NCBI GenBank assembly: GCA_018970865.1
Contig: JAGWVN010000021.1
Location: forward strand, 1-43,927
Length of the DNA stretch: 43,927 bases
Direction: 5' to 3'
From: Betaproteobacteria bacterium
GTDB taxonomy: Bacteria > Pseudomonadota > Gammaproteobacteria > Burkholderiales > Burkholderiaceae_E
Within the stretch, counting starts at the first letter, position 1; every line of letters begins with the position of its first letter. A program made the position numbers and the translations under genes. This document shows positions 1 to 7,993 of the stretch, in pieces. Under the pieces are notes generated by a model. The model was not told the origin of the DNA, ran no database searches, and saw only the letters and a list, made by a program, of their open reading frames with translations.

Positions 1-1179
1 GCCGATGTTGACCACCTGCCCGTAGCGCCGCGAAAAGGCCTCATGGTGCCCCGGCCCCCACGGAATCTGGCCGCGCGCAAGGCCCTGCCGGGCAAGGTTC
101 ACCGGCCCCGCGCCGCGCGTGATCTGCAGGTTGTAGCCGCGCACGAAGCCGCGCGAGAGGTCGGTCTCGTAGAACTCCTTGCTCAGGATGCAGCAGCCCG
201 AGGGCCCGTAGCGCGAGGCCAGCGGCTCGTCGAACACGCCCTGCACCAGCCCCCACGGGTGAAGCATGAGATTGCGGCCCACCAGCCCCGAGCGGTTGGC
301 CAGACCGTTGGGAAAACGCGCCGAGGTGGAATTGAGCAGCAGGCGCGGCGTGCCGATGCCATTGCAGGCCAGCACCACCACATGCGCGCGCACCCGGTGC
401 TCGCGGCCCTCGGGGTCGAGGTAGACCACGCCGGTGGCCATGTCGTTCTCATCGACCAGCACCTCGCGCACCCGCGCCCGGGTGCGCAGCTCCACCCCCG
501 CGCGGCGCGCCACCGGCCAGTAGGTGACATCGGCGCTGCTCTTGGCGCCACGCGCGCAGCCCGAGTGGCAGGGCCCCAGGTTGCCGCAGGCCTCGCGCCC
601 CTCGTAGGGCACGGTGGCAATCGCGCTGTCCGACGGCCACCAGTGCCAGCCCAGCCGGTTGAAGCCGCGCGCCATCGCCTCGCCCATGCGGCCCAGCGGC
701 ACCGGCGGCAGCGGCGGGCGCCGCGGCGGCGAGCCGGTGTCGCCGGCCAGCCCGGCCACGCCGATCATGCGGTCGTTGAGCTCGAACCAGGGCTCGAGCG
801 TGGCGTAGTCGATCGGCCAGTCGTCGGCCACGCCATCGAGGCTGCGCACGCGGAAGTCCGACGGATGAAAGCGCGGCCAGTGCGCCGAATAGAGCACCGT
901 GCTGCCGCCCACGCCGTTGAAGTTCACGATCGAGATCGGCGACTCGTGCTCGACGATCGGATAGTCGGTCTCGCGGCGGCGGATGTTCGGGCTGGTGGAG
1001 TAGGCGCCGTGCGACTCGGCCTCCCACGACATGCGCGTGGTCGGATAGTCGGCCGGGTTCATCCAGTCGCCCTGCTCCAGGCACACGATGCGCATGCCGG
1101 TCTCGGCCAGGCTCCAGGCCACCGCCGCGCCCGAGGCGCCCGAACCCACGATCAGCACATCGATGATGTCTTCGGCCAT
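1..1179 (-). CDS. GMC-family FAD-dependent oxidoreductase (C-terminus cut by window edge)
   Basis: This is an FAD-dependent glucose-methanol-choline family oxidoreductase that would oxidise an alcohol or sugar. The N-terminus carries the dinucleotide fold VLIVGSGASGAAVAWSLAE at about residues 8-26, followed by an acidic end of the second strand (CLEQG). The GMC substrate/FAD segment VNFNGVGGSTVLYSAHWPRF lies near residues 85-104, and a Cys-containing stretch (EACGNLGPCHSGCARGAKSS) near 195-214 is typical of the bacterial gluconate/choline dehydrogenase-like branch. 393 codons are visible; the C-terminal His-containing catalytic part lies outside the window. It starts 30 bases after the MoaD-like gene and is the last visible member of a minus-strand operon with the molybdenum hydroxylase. 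Family assignment is firm; substrate is unknown. Confidence 0.88.
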   Translation of the reverse strand, partial: MAEDIIDVLIVGSGASGAAVAWSLAETGMRIVCLEQGDWMNPADYPTTRMSWEAESHGAYSTSPNIRRRETDYPIVEHESPISIVNFNGVGGSTVLYSAHWPRFHPSDFRVRSLDGVADDWPIDYATLEPWFELNDRMIGVAGLAGDTGSPPRRPPLPPVPLGRMGEAMARGFNRLGWHWWPSDSAIATVPYEGREACGNLGPCHSGCARGAKSSADVTYWPVARRAGVELRTRARVREVLVDENDMATGVVYLDPEGREHRVRAHVVVLACNGIGTPRLLLNSTSARFPNGLANRSGLVGRNLMLHPWGLVQGVFDEPLASRYGPSGCCILSKEFYETDLSRGFVRGYNLQITRGAGPVNLARQGLARGQIPWGPGHHEAFSRRYGQVVNIG

Positions 1180-1209
1180 GGCAGCTCCTGAGGGATTGGG
1201 TGGCGCGGC

Positions 1210-1458
1210 TCAGCCGCCGCCGATGCGCGGGATCAGCACCACCTCGGCATCCGCCGCGAGCGGCTCGCCGAGCGCGTCGTGATGGATCTCGCCGTCGATG
1301 GCCAGGGCCATGGCGGACTCGACATGCGAACCCAGGCCCGGCCAGCGGGCCTCGAGCGCAGCGATCAGGCCGCGCACCGTGGCCGCGGGCACCTCGAAAC
1401 GGGACAGGCCGCCGGCGAGCTCGCGCACGCGCGAATCCACCGAACTCACCCAGGCCAT
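1210..1458 (-). CDS. MoaD/ThiS-like ubiquitin-fold small protein
   Basis: An 82-residue protein with the features of sulfur-carrier ubiquitin-like proteins: a basic/RELAGG segment near residues 10-17, the TVRGLIAALEARWPGL helix at about 27-42, and a C-terminal PRIGGG tail. Active MoaD and ThiS end in Gly-Gly, which is adenylated and thiocarboxylated. Here the end is three glycines. The usual first beta-strand is short, so the start could be slightly upstream. It lies between the molybdenum hydroxylase large subunit and the GMC oxidoreductase on the same strand. It might supply sulfur for the cofactor of the hydroxylase or be a partner of the GMC enzyme; neither role can be shown here. Confidence 0.75.
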   Translation of the reverse strand: MAWVSSVDSRVRELAGGLSRFEVPAATVRGLIAALEARWPGLGSHVESAMALAIDGEIHHDALGEPLAADAEVVLIPRIGGG

Positions 1459-1503
1459 GCAGACCCGCTCGGGTGACTCGGTGAGGCGGCACTCACGACC
1501 GTA

Positions 1504-3786
1504 TCAGCCCGCCGCGCCCGGCTGATCGAGCGCCTGCAGCAGCACCGGCGGCGAGAGCGGCAGCTCGGTCAGGCGATGACCGACCAGGCGGCTGAGCGCG
1601 CAGGCCACCGCCGGCAGCGGCGGCACGATCGGGGCCTCGCCCACGCCCTTGGCGCCATAGGGATGGCGCTTGTTGGGGGCGGACTCGACCAGCACGGTGT
1701 CGATCATGGGCAGGTCGCTGGCCACCGGCATGCGGTAGTCGAGGAAGCCCGGGTTGAGCAGGCGGCCGGCATCGTCGTACAGATAGGCCTCGTTCAGCGC
1801 CCAGCCCACGCCCTGGGCCACGCCGCCCTGGATCTGGCCCTCGACATAGGAGGGGTGGATGGCGCGCCCCACATCCTGCGCCGCGGTGTAGCGCACCACG
1901 GTGGGCCGGCCGGTCTCGCGGTCGAGCGCGATGTCGCAGAGATGCACCGCGAAGCCCGGCCCGGCGCCCTGCGCGGTGAGCGAGGCATGGGCGGCGATGG
2001 GACCGCCGGTGCGCGCGCTGCGCCCGGCGATCTCGGCCAGCGTGAGCGGTTTGACGGTCTTGGACGGGTCGGTGCACACCGCCTGCCCGCCCTGCCACTG
2101 CACCTGATCGAGCGGGCACTCCCAGATCAGACCGGCGCGGCGGCGCAGGTCGTCGACCACCTTGCCGGCGGCCTGCACCACCGCCATGCCGGTGGCGAAG
2201 GTGACGCGGCTGCCGCCGGTGGTGGCCGAGAAGCCGATGGCCGAGGTGTCGGCCACGATGGCGCGCACGCGGGCGATGGGCACGCCCAGGGTCTCGGCGG
2301 CCATCATGGCCATGGAGGCGCGCGAGCCGCCGATGTCGGGGTTGCCCGAGACCACGGTGACGCCGCCGGCCTCGTCCACATGCACCGCCGCCGAGGACTC
2401 ACCGCCGATGTTGAACCAGAAGCCGCAGGCCACGCCGCGGGCCTGATCGGGGCCGAGCGGCGCCCGGTAGTGCGGGTGGTTGCGGATCGCCTCGAGGGTC
2501 TCGATGAACGCGATCTCGCGGAAGGTGGCGCCGTACACCGCCTTGGCGCCGGGGCGCACCGCATTGCGGATGCGCAGCTCGATCGGGTCGATGCCCAGGC
2601 GCAGCGAGAGCTCGTCAAGACAGCTCTCGACGGCGAGCGCGGCCATCGGCGCGCCCGGCGCGCGGTAGGCCGCCACCTTGGCGCGGTTACTCACCACATC
2701 GAAGCCGGTGATGGCCACATGCTCGATGTCGTAGCAGGCGAGCGCGGCCATGCAGCCCGCGCCCACCGGCGAGCCGGGGAAGGCCCCGGCCTGGTACTTG
2801 AGCACCAGCTCGGCGGCGATCACCCGGCCGTCGGCATTGGCGCCCAGGCGGGCCTCGATCACGCAGCCCGAGGTGGGGCCGCTTGCCTCGAAGACCTCGG
2901 CGCGGGTCATCACCATGCGCACCGGCCGGCCGCACTGGCGCGACAGCGCGAGCGCCACCGGCTCGAGATACACCGTGGTCTTGCCGCCGAAGCCGCCGCC
3001 GATCTCGGCCGGCGTGACGCGGATGTCGCGCAGCTCGATGCCGAGCAGCCCCGCGCACATCGCGCGCACCGCGAAGTGGCCCTGGGTGGAGACCCAGACC
3101 TGGCACTGACCGTCGGCGCCGGCGCTGGCCACGCAGGCATGCGGCTCGAGGTAGCCCTGGTGCACCGGCGCCGTGACATAGCGGCCGCTGACCACCACCT
3201 CGGCGCCGGCCATGGCGGCGGCAGCGTCGCCGCGGCCGAGCATGATCTTCTCGGCGATGTTGGAGGGCGCGGTCGGGCGCGGCGTGACGCCCTTGGTGAA
3301 CAGGTCATCGTGCAGCAGCGGCGCATCGGGCGCCATGGCGGCCTCGACATCGATGACATGCGGCAGCGGCTCGTAGCGCACCGCGATCAGCGCCAGCGCC
3401 GCCTCGGCGATCTCGGGGGAGGTGGCTGCCACCGCCGCCACGGCGTGACCGACATAGAGCGCCTTGCCGCGGGCCATGCAGTTCTCGGAGAGCGCGCGCA
3501 GCGTGGCCGCGCCCTCCCCGGCGTCGACCGCCTGGTTGCCGGGCTCGGGGAAGTCGGCCGCCGTGACCACCGCCTTCACGCCCGGCAGGGCGCGGGCCGC
3601 GCTGGCGTCGATGGACAGGATGCGGGCATGGGCGTGCGGGCTGCGCAGCACCCGGCCGGTGAGCATGCCGGGCAGGCGCAGGTCGGCGCCGAAGTTGGCG
3701 CGACCGGTGACCTTGTCGGCGCCATCGGGGCGGATCGGCCGCTGGCCGACCACCTGCAACACGGGCGCGGAAACGGCGTCGTTCAT
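1504..3786 (-). CDS. Xanthine dehydrogenase-family molybdopterin-binding large subunit
   Basis: Catalytic subunit (760 aa) of a three-subunit molybdenum hydroxylase, which hydroxylates N-heterocycles or aldehydes with water as the oxygen source. Visible marks are the molybdopterin segment EIGGGFGGKT (about 261-270), a second cofactor segment IGGSRASM (about 485-492) and the catalytic Glu in GAKGVGEAP (E717). The active-site loop reads AYRAPG (about 374-379), unlike the AYXCSFR loop of form I CO dehydrogenase, so CO oxidation is unlikely. I chose the ATG at 3786 because it overlaps the 2Fe-2S subunit stop (ATGA) and starts the conserved N-terminal domain; the frame stays open further upstream inside the neighbour. 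Substrate unknown; an aldehyde would fit the neighbouring genes. Confidence 0.92.
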   Translation of the reverse strand: MNDAVSAPVLQVVGQRPIRPDGADKVTGRANFGADLRLPGMLTGRVLRSPHAHARILSIDASAARALPGVKAVVTAADFPEPGNQAVDAGEGAATLRALSENCMARGKALYVGHAVAAVAATSPEIAEAALALIAVRYEPLPHVIDVEAAMAPDAPLLHDDLFTKGVTPRPTAPSNIAEKIMLGRGDAAAAMAGAEVVVSGRYVTAPVHQGYLEPHACVASAGADGQCQVWVSTQGHFAVRAMCAGLLGIELRDIRVTPAEIGGGFGGKTTVYLEPVALALSRQCGRPVRMVMTRAEVFEASGPTSGCVIEARLGANADGRVIAAELVLKYQAGAFPGSPVGAGCMAALACYDIEHVAITGFDVVSNRAKVAAYRAPGAPMAALAVESCLDELSLRLGIDPIELRIRNAVRPGAKAVYGATFREIAFIETLEAIRNHPHYRAPLGPDQARGVACGFWFNIGGESSAAVHVDEAGGVTVVSGNPDIGGSRASMAMMAAETLGVPIARVRAIVADTSAIGFSATTGGSRVTFATGMAVVQAAGKVVDDLRRRAGLIWECPLDQVQWQGGQAVCTDPSKTVKPLTLAEIAGRSARTGGPIAAHASLTAQGAGPGFAVHLCDIALDRETGRPTVVRYTAAQDVGRAIHPSYVEGQIQGGVAQGVGWALNEAYLYDDAGRLLNPGFLDYRMPVASDLPMIDTVLVESAPNKRHPYGAKGVGEAPIVPPLPAVACALSRLVGHRLTELPLSPPVLLQALDQPGAAG

Positions 3787-4271
3787 GGGCGGGCCTCCTG
3801 GGCGCGAAGCTGGGCGGCGGCGTCGAGCACCGCGCGTACGATCTTGTCGTAGCCGGTGCAGCGGCAGAGATTGCCGGCCAGCCAGTAGCGGACTTCGGTC
3901 TCGGTGGGATCGGGATTGCGCTCGAGCAGGGCCTTGGCCGCCACCAGCAGGCCCGGCGTGCAGAAGCCGCACTGCAGGGCGGCGTGCTCGAGGAACTGCT
4001 GCTGCACCGGGTGCAGCCGGCCGCCCTCGGCGAGGCCCTCGATGGTGCCGATGCGGCGGCCCTGCGCCTCGGGGGCGAACACCAGGCAGGCGCAGGCGAG
4101 CCGGCCATCGAGCGTGATGGAGCAGGCGCCGCAGTCGCCGCTGCCGCAGCCTTCCTTGCTGCCGGTGAGACCGAGCTCGTCGCGCAGGGCGTCAAGCAGG
4201 CTCTGGCTGGCGCTGCCGAGAAACTCCACCGGCTCGCCGTTGACGATGCAGCTGATGCGTTGCTTGCTCAT
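3783..4271 (-). CDS. Molybdenum hydroxylase 2Fe-2S subunit
   Basis: Small iron-sulfur subunit (162 aa) passing electrons from the molybdenum centre to the FAD subunit. It has the plant-type cluster ligands C42, C47 and C50 in GCGSGDCGAC plus C62, and the second cluster ligands C101 and C104 (CGFCTPG) with C136 and C138 (CRCTGY). Length matches the family. Its ATG overlaps the FAD subunit stop by four bases and its stop overlaps the large subunit start by four bases, so the three subunits are translationally coupled in the order FAD, 2Fe-2S, Mo. Confidence 0.95.
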   Translation of the reverse strand: MSKQRISCIVNGEPVEFLGSASQSLLDALRDELGLTGSKEGCGSGDCGACSITLDGRLACACLVFAPEAQGRRIGTIEGLAEGGRLHPVQQQFLEHAALQCGFCTPGLLVAAKALLERNPDPTETEVRYWLAGNLCRCTGYDKIVRAVLDAAAQLRAQEARP

Positions 4272-5131
4272 GCGCAGGCCCTTTCATAGGCGATGACTGC
4301 CGCCCGGCGGGCGAGCACGCCGGCCACGCGTATCCGGTAGGCGGCGGTGCCGCGCTTGTCGTCGATGGGGCGGCAGGCCGCGCTCGCGGCGGCGGCCAGG
4401 CGCGCCAGCGCCTCGTCTTCCAGGCGGGTGCCGATCAGCGCCTGCGCGGCGGCATCCACCCGCAGCGCGGTGGGCGCGACCGCGCCGAGCGCCACCCGGG
4501 CCTGGCTCACGCGGCGATCGGCATCGAGCGCGAGCCACACGCCCGCGCCGGCCACCGCGATGTCCATCTCGGTGCGGGGAATGAGGCGCAGGTAGGCATC
4601 GCCCGAGCGCGGCGCGCGCGCCGGCAGCGCGATGGCCACCAGCACCTCGCCCGGCGCCAGCGCATGACGCCCCGGGCCGAGCTGCAGGTTTTCTGCGGCC
4701 AGCTCGCGCTCGCCGGTGGGGCCCGCCACCCGCAGCACCGCGCCGGCGGCGATCAGGGCCGGCACGCTGTCGGCCGCGGGCGAGGCGTTGCACAGGTTGC
4801 CGCCAAGGCTGGCGCGGCCCTGCACCTGGGTGGAGCCGATCAGGCGCGCGGCCTCGACCACGCCCGGCCAGGCTGCGGCCAGGCCGGCGTGCTCGCCGAT
4901 CTGCGCGCAGGGCGTGGCCGCCCCGATGACGAAACCGGCCGGCCCGGCCTGGATGCCGATCAGGCCCGGGATGCGCTTGAGATCGAGGATGCGCTGCGGC
5001 TGCAGTCGGCCCGAGCGCATCTGCACCATGAGGTCGGTGCCGCCGGCGAGCGGCCGGGTCTGGCCGCCCTGCCCGAGCAGAGCCAGGGCATCCTGGAGGC
5101 TGGCCGGCGCCTGGAAGTCGATGTCGGTCAT
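4268..5131 (-). CDS. Molybdenum hydroxylase FAD-binding subunit (CoxM/CutM type)
   Basis: FAD-binding medium subunit (287 aa). The FAD pyrophosphate motifs are LAGGTDLMVQMRSG near residues 29-42 and QVQGRASLGGNLCNASPAAD near 103-122, both diagnostic of the family. I chose the ATG at 5131 (MTDIDFQAP) over an in-frame ATG 42 bases upstream, because the upstream residues are not conserved in the family and overlap the end of the preceding oxidase gene. The gene begins one base after that stop codon, so it belongs to the same transcript. Confidence 0.92.
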   Translation of the reverse strand: MTDIDFQAPASLQDALALLGQGGQTRPLAGGTDLMVQMRSGRLQPQRILDLKRIPGLIGIQAGPAGFVIGAATPCAQIGEHAGLAAAWPGVVEAARLIGSTQVQGRASLGGNLCNASPAADSVPALIAAGAVLRVAGPTGERELAAENLQLGPGRHALAPGEVLVAIALPARAPRSGDAYLRLIPRTEMDIAVAGAGVWLALDADRRVSQARVALGAVAPTALRVDAAAQALIGTRLEDEALARLAAAASAACRPIDDKRGTAAYRIRVAGVLARRAAVIAYERACA

Positions 5132-5132
5132 G

Positions 5133-6224
5133 TCAGTAGCCCTCGGAGAGCAGCGGGAAGGCGCTGAGCACATGGGGCGGCACCACCGGCTGGGCCGGCA
5201 CCACGCTGCCGGGGTGGAGCTGGTCGATGGACGACAGGCCCATCGAGGCGAGGTTGAGCTGCATCTCGATCTCGAGCAGCTCGAGCATGCGCACCACCGC
5301 GGGCGTGCCGCCGGCGGCCATGGCCAGCGCCTCGAGGCGGCCGATGCCCACCGCGCGAGCCCCCAGGGCCAGCGCCTTGATGATGTCGGTGCCGCGCATG
5401 ATGCCGCCGTCGACGATCACCGGCACGCGTCCGGCCACGGCCTGCACCACCTCGGGCAGGGTCTCGAGCGTGGCCTGGCCGTGGTCGAGCTGGCGACCGC
5501 CGTGGTTGGACACATAGATGACATCGACGCCGTGGCGTACCGCGAGGTCGGCGTCCTCGGCACAGGCGATGCCCTTGAGGATCAGCGGAATGTCGAAGCG
5601 GTCCTTGATGCGATCGATCAGGTCCCAGGTCATCGAGGGCTGCATGGTCACCGCCGGCCGGCGCGGCAGCCGCGTGCCGGGCTGGCGCGCGGCCATGGGA
5701 AGGTAGCGCTTGAGCAGGTCGCGCTCGCGGCGGCTGTAGATCTGGGTGTCTGCCGTGAGGCAGAAGCCCTTGTAGCCCGCGGCCACGGTGCGCGCGATGA
5801 TGTCCATCATCCAGGGCTCGTCGCCGTGCACATAGAGCTGATGGATCTTGGGCGCGTCGCACTCGCGGGCCAGGGTCTCGAAGTCGGGCTGGCACACCGA
5901 ACTGAGGATCTGCATCACGCCGAACTCGCCCACGGCGCGCGCCACCGACAGCCCGCCGCCGGCCTCGAAGACCTGCAGCGAGCCGATCGGGGCGAGCAGC
6001 ACCGGGATGCGCAGGTCGACCCCGAGCAGGCTGCGCCGGGTATGCACCTGCGAGACATCGTGCATCACCCGCGCCCGCAGCGCCAGCCGGTCGAGGGCGA
6101 GCCGGTTGCGCTTCATGGTGGTCTCGGTCTCGGCCGCGCCGGTGAGGTAGTCCCACTCGCCGCGGGCCAGGGCGCTGCGCGCCAGCTGGACCATCTCCTG
6201 CAGGGTGGTGAAATCGGCTGCCAT
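5133..6224 (-). CDS. FMN-dependent alpha-hydroxyacid oxidase/dehydrogenase
   Basis: FMN enzyme of the lactate/mandelate/glycolate oxidase family (363 aa), oxidising an L-2-hydroxyacid to a 2-oxoacid. Recognisable are the substrate Tyr in WDYLTGAAE (Y26), the FMN-contact Lys in LILKGI (K217), the catalytic pair in SNHGGRQLDH (H241, R244), and the FMN phosphate segments VDGGIMRGTD and GIGR near 271-296. It is the first gene of the minus-strand operon with the molybdenum hydroxylase, and the amidase is divergent. L-mandelate dehydrogenase (MdlB) belongs to this family. With the amidase and ThDP enzyme next door, a role as 2-hydroxyacid dehydrogenase in a 2-hydroxyamide pathway is plausible but inferred. 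Confidence 0.9.
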   Translation of the reverse strand: MAADFTTLQEMVQLARSALARGEWDYLTGAAETETTMKRNRLALDRLALRARVMHDVSQVHTRRSLLGVDLRIPVLLAPIGSLQVFEAGGGLSVARAVGEFGVMQILSSVCQPDFETLARECDAPKIHQLYVHGDEPWMMDIIARTVAAGYKGFCLTADTQIYSRRERDLLKRYLPMAARQPGTRLPRRPAVTMQPSMTWDLIDRIKDRFDIPLILKGIACAEDADLAVRHGVDVIYVSNHGGRQLDHGQATLETLPEVVQAVAGRVPVIVDGGIMRGTDIIKALALGARAVGIGRLEALAMAAGGTPAVVRMLELLEIEMQLNLASMGLSSIDQLHPGSVVPAQPVVPPHVLSAFPLLSEGY

Positions 6225-6482
6225 CGGGATCCCCCTGGTGCGTGGGTTGTCAAGGTGTCCGGTCGATTGTGCGCCCGCCATCGGCGGCCCGGCGATGCGC
6301 GCCGGTTCGGTCGCTGCGCTTTCGCGCGCCGCGCCGGCCGCGCCGGGCCAAGCGGATCGAAAAAACGAAAGCGCGCCAGCCAGGCGCGCACGCCTTGCCC
6401 GCGGGCCGGCCGCGGGCCTGGGCCATACTCGGCCGTGCCCGCCCGGCGCCCGCCGCGCCGCCCCACCCCCGGAGACCCCGCA
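6225..6482. promoter_or_regulatory. Divergent intergenic region with perfect inverted repeat
   Basis: This gap separates the divergent oxidase and amidase genes, so both promoters should lie here. GCGCTTTCG at 6316-6324 is exactly repeated in inverse at 6366-6374 (CGAAAGCGC), with a short A-tract (about 6359-6365) just inside the right arm. It could be a regulator site or the stem of a terminator for a short transcript. No confident -35/-10 pair was seen. A purine-rich ribosome site (GGAGACC, 6471-6477) precedes the amidase start. Confidence 0.45.
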
Positions 6483-7931
6483 ATGCGCCCATGGCACTTC
6501 CAGTCCGCCAGCCAGCTCGCCGCCCAGATCCGCGATGGCCGGGTGGGCGCCCGCGAGCTGCTCGAGCACTTCCTTGCCCGCGTCGATCGCCACAACCCGG
6601 GCATCAACGCGGTGGTGGTCCAGGACCGCGAGGGCGCCCGCGCGCGCGCCGATGCCGCCGACCAGGCCCGCGCCCGCGGCGAGGCGCTCGGCCCGCTGCA
6701 CGGCGTGCCGGTGACCATCAAGGAAAGTTATGACTTCGCCGGCACGCCCACCACCTGGGGCATTCCGGCGCAGCGCGACAACATCGCCCGCACCGACGCG
6801 CTGGCGGTGCAGCGGCTGGCCGCCGCCGGCGCGAATGTGTTCGGCAAGACCAATGTCCCGATCCGCCTGGCCGACTTCCAGAGCTACAACGCCATCTACG
6901 GCACCACCGGCAATCCCTGGGCGCCCGATCGCACGCCCGGCGGCTCCTCGGGCGGCTCGGCCGCGGCGCTGGCCGCGGGGCTCACCGGCCTGGAGATCGG
7001 CAGCGACATCGGCGGCTCGATCCGCAACCCGGCGCACTTCTGCGGGGTGTTCGGCCACAAGCCCACCTGGAACCTGCTGCCGATGCGCGGCCACGCCCTG
7101 GGCGGGGCGCGCACGCCGACCGACATCTCGGTGATCGGGCCGCTCGCGCGCAGCGCCGAGGACCTCGAGATCGCCCTCGGCCTGCTGGCGCGGCCCGACG
7201 AACTCGAGGCGCCGGGCCTGCAGGTGGCGCTCGGCGGGCTCGGCGAGTCGTTGCGCGGCCTGCGGGTGGCGCTGTGGACCAGCGACCCGATGTGCCCGTC
7301 GTCGGCTGCAGTGGCCGAGCGGGTGACAGCCGTGGCCCGGGCGCTGGCCGCGCAGGGCGCGATCGTCGATGACGCCGCGCGTCCGGCCTTCAGCCCCGAG
7401 CACAGCCACACCGTGTTCTCGGCCCTGCTCGCCTCGGCGATGGCCGCGCGCCTGCCCGACGACGAGTTCGCCCGGCTGGTGGCGCGGGCCGAGTCGGCCG
7501 CGCCCGATGACCGCAGCCCGGCGGTGCAGCAAGCCCGCTGGCAGACGATGCGGGCCCGCGACTGGGCGCGCCTGAACGAGGAACGCACCCGCCTGCGCTG
7601 GGCCTGGCATGCGTTCTTCCAGCAGCATGATGTGCTGGTCACGCCGATCATGCCCACCACCGCCTTCGCGCACGATCAGCGCGCGCTCGGCGAGCGCCGC
7701 CTCCGCGTCGATGGCGTCGACCATCCCTACTTCATGCAGACCTTCTGGGCCGGGCTGGCCGGCGTGTCCTACCTGCCGGGCACGGTCATCCCCGGCGGCG
7801 CGGGCCCCGACGGCCTGCCCATCGGCGTGCAGCTGATCGGCCCGGCCTATGGCGACCTGCGCACGGTGCAGCTCGCCCGCCGCCTGGAGCAGCTCGGCTT
7901 CGGCTTCACCCCGCCGCCCGGATTCGACTGA
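6483..7931 (+). CDS. Amidase signature family hydrolase
   Basis: Amidase of the signature family (482 aa), hydrolysing an amide to acid plus ammonia. The catalytic Ser-Ser-Lys triad is visible: K80 in VTIKESYD, the cis-Ser S155 in TPGGSSGGSAAAL and the nucleophile S179 in GSDIGGSIR; the 24-residue spacing between the serines matches the family. Start ATG at 6483 has a good ribosome site; the frame is open far upstream but those residues are not conserved. It heads a plus-strand group with an SDR and a ThDP enzyme. Mandelamide hydrolase (MdlY) is in this family, which with the neighbours hints at 2-hydroxyamides as substrates. Other amides remain possible. Confidence 0.9.
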   Translation: MRPWHFQSASQLAAQIRDGRVGARELLEHFLARVDRHNPGINAVVVQDREGARARADAADQARARGEALGPLHGVPVTIKESYDFAGTPTTWGIPAQRDNIARTDALAVQRLAAAGANVFGKTNVPIRLADFQSYNAIYGTTGNPWAPDRTPGGSSGGSAAALAAGLTGLEIGSDIGGSIRNPAHFCGVFGHKPTWNLLPMRGHALGGARTPTDISVIGPLARSAEDLEIALGLLARPDELEAPGLQVALGGLGESLRGLRVALWTSDPMCPSSAAVAERVTAVARALAAQGAIVDDAARPAFSPEHSHTVFSALLASAMAARLPDDEFARLVARAESAAPDDRSPAVQQARWQTMRARDWARLNEERTRLRWAWHAFFQQHDVLVTPIMPTTAFAHDQRALGERRLRVDGVDHPYFMQTFWAGLAGVSYLPGTVIPGGAGPDGLPIGVQLIGPAYGDLRTVQLARRLEQLGFGFTPPPGFD

Positions 7932-7993
7932 CGCGCGGGCGCGTCCCGATTTCTTCCCCCTTACCGGCGGCCCCCGGGCGCCAGGAGAATGGC

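Noticed and set aside
1576-3852. Long plus-strand open frame opposite the molybdenum hydroxylase large subunit
   Set aside because: Translation is a low-complexity His/Arg/Gly/Ala-rich chain without any known motif; such antisense frames arise in GC-rich genes.
1504-5131. Form I CO dehydrogenase
   Set aside because: The large subunit has AYRAPG in place of the AYXCSFR active-site loop that marks CO oxidation.
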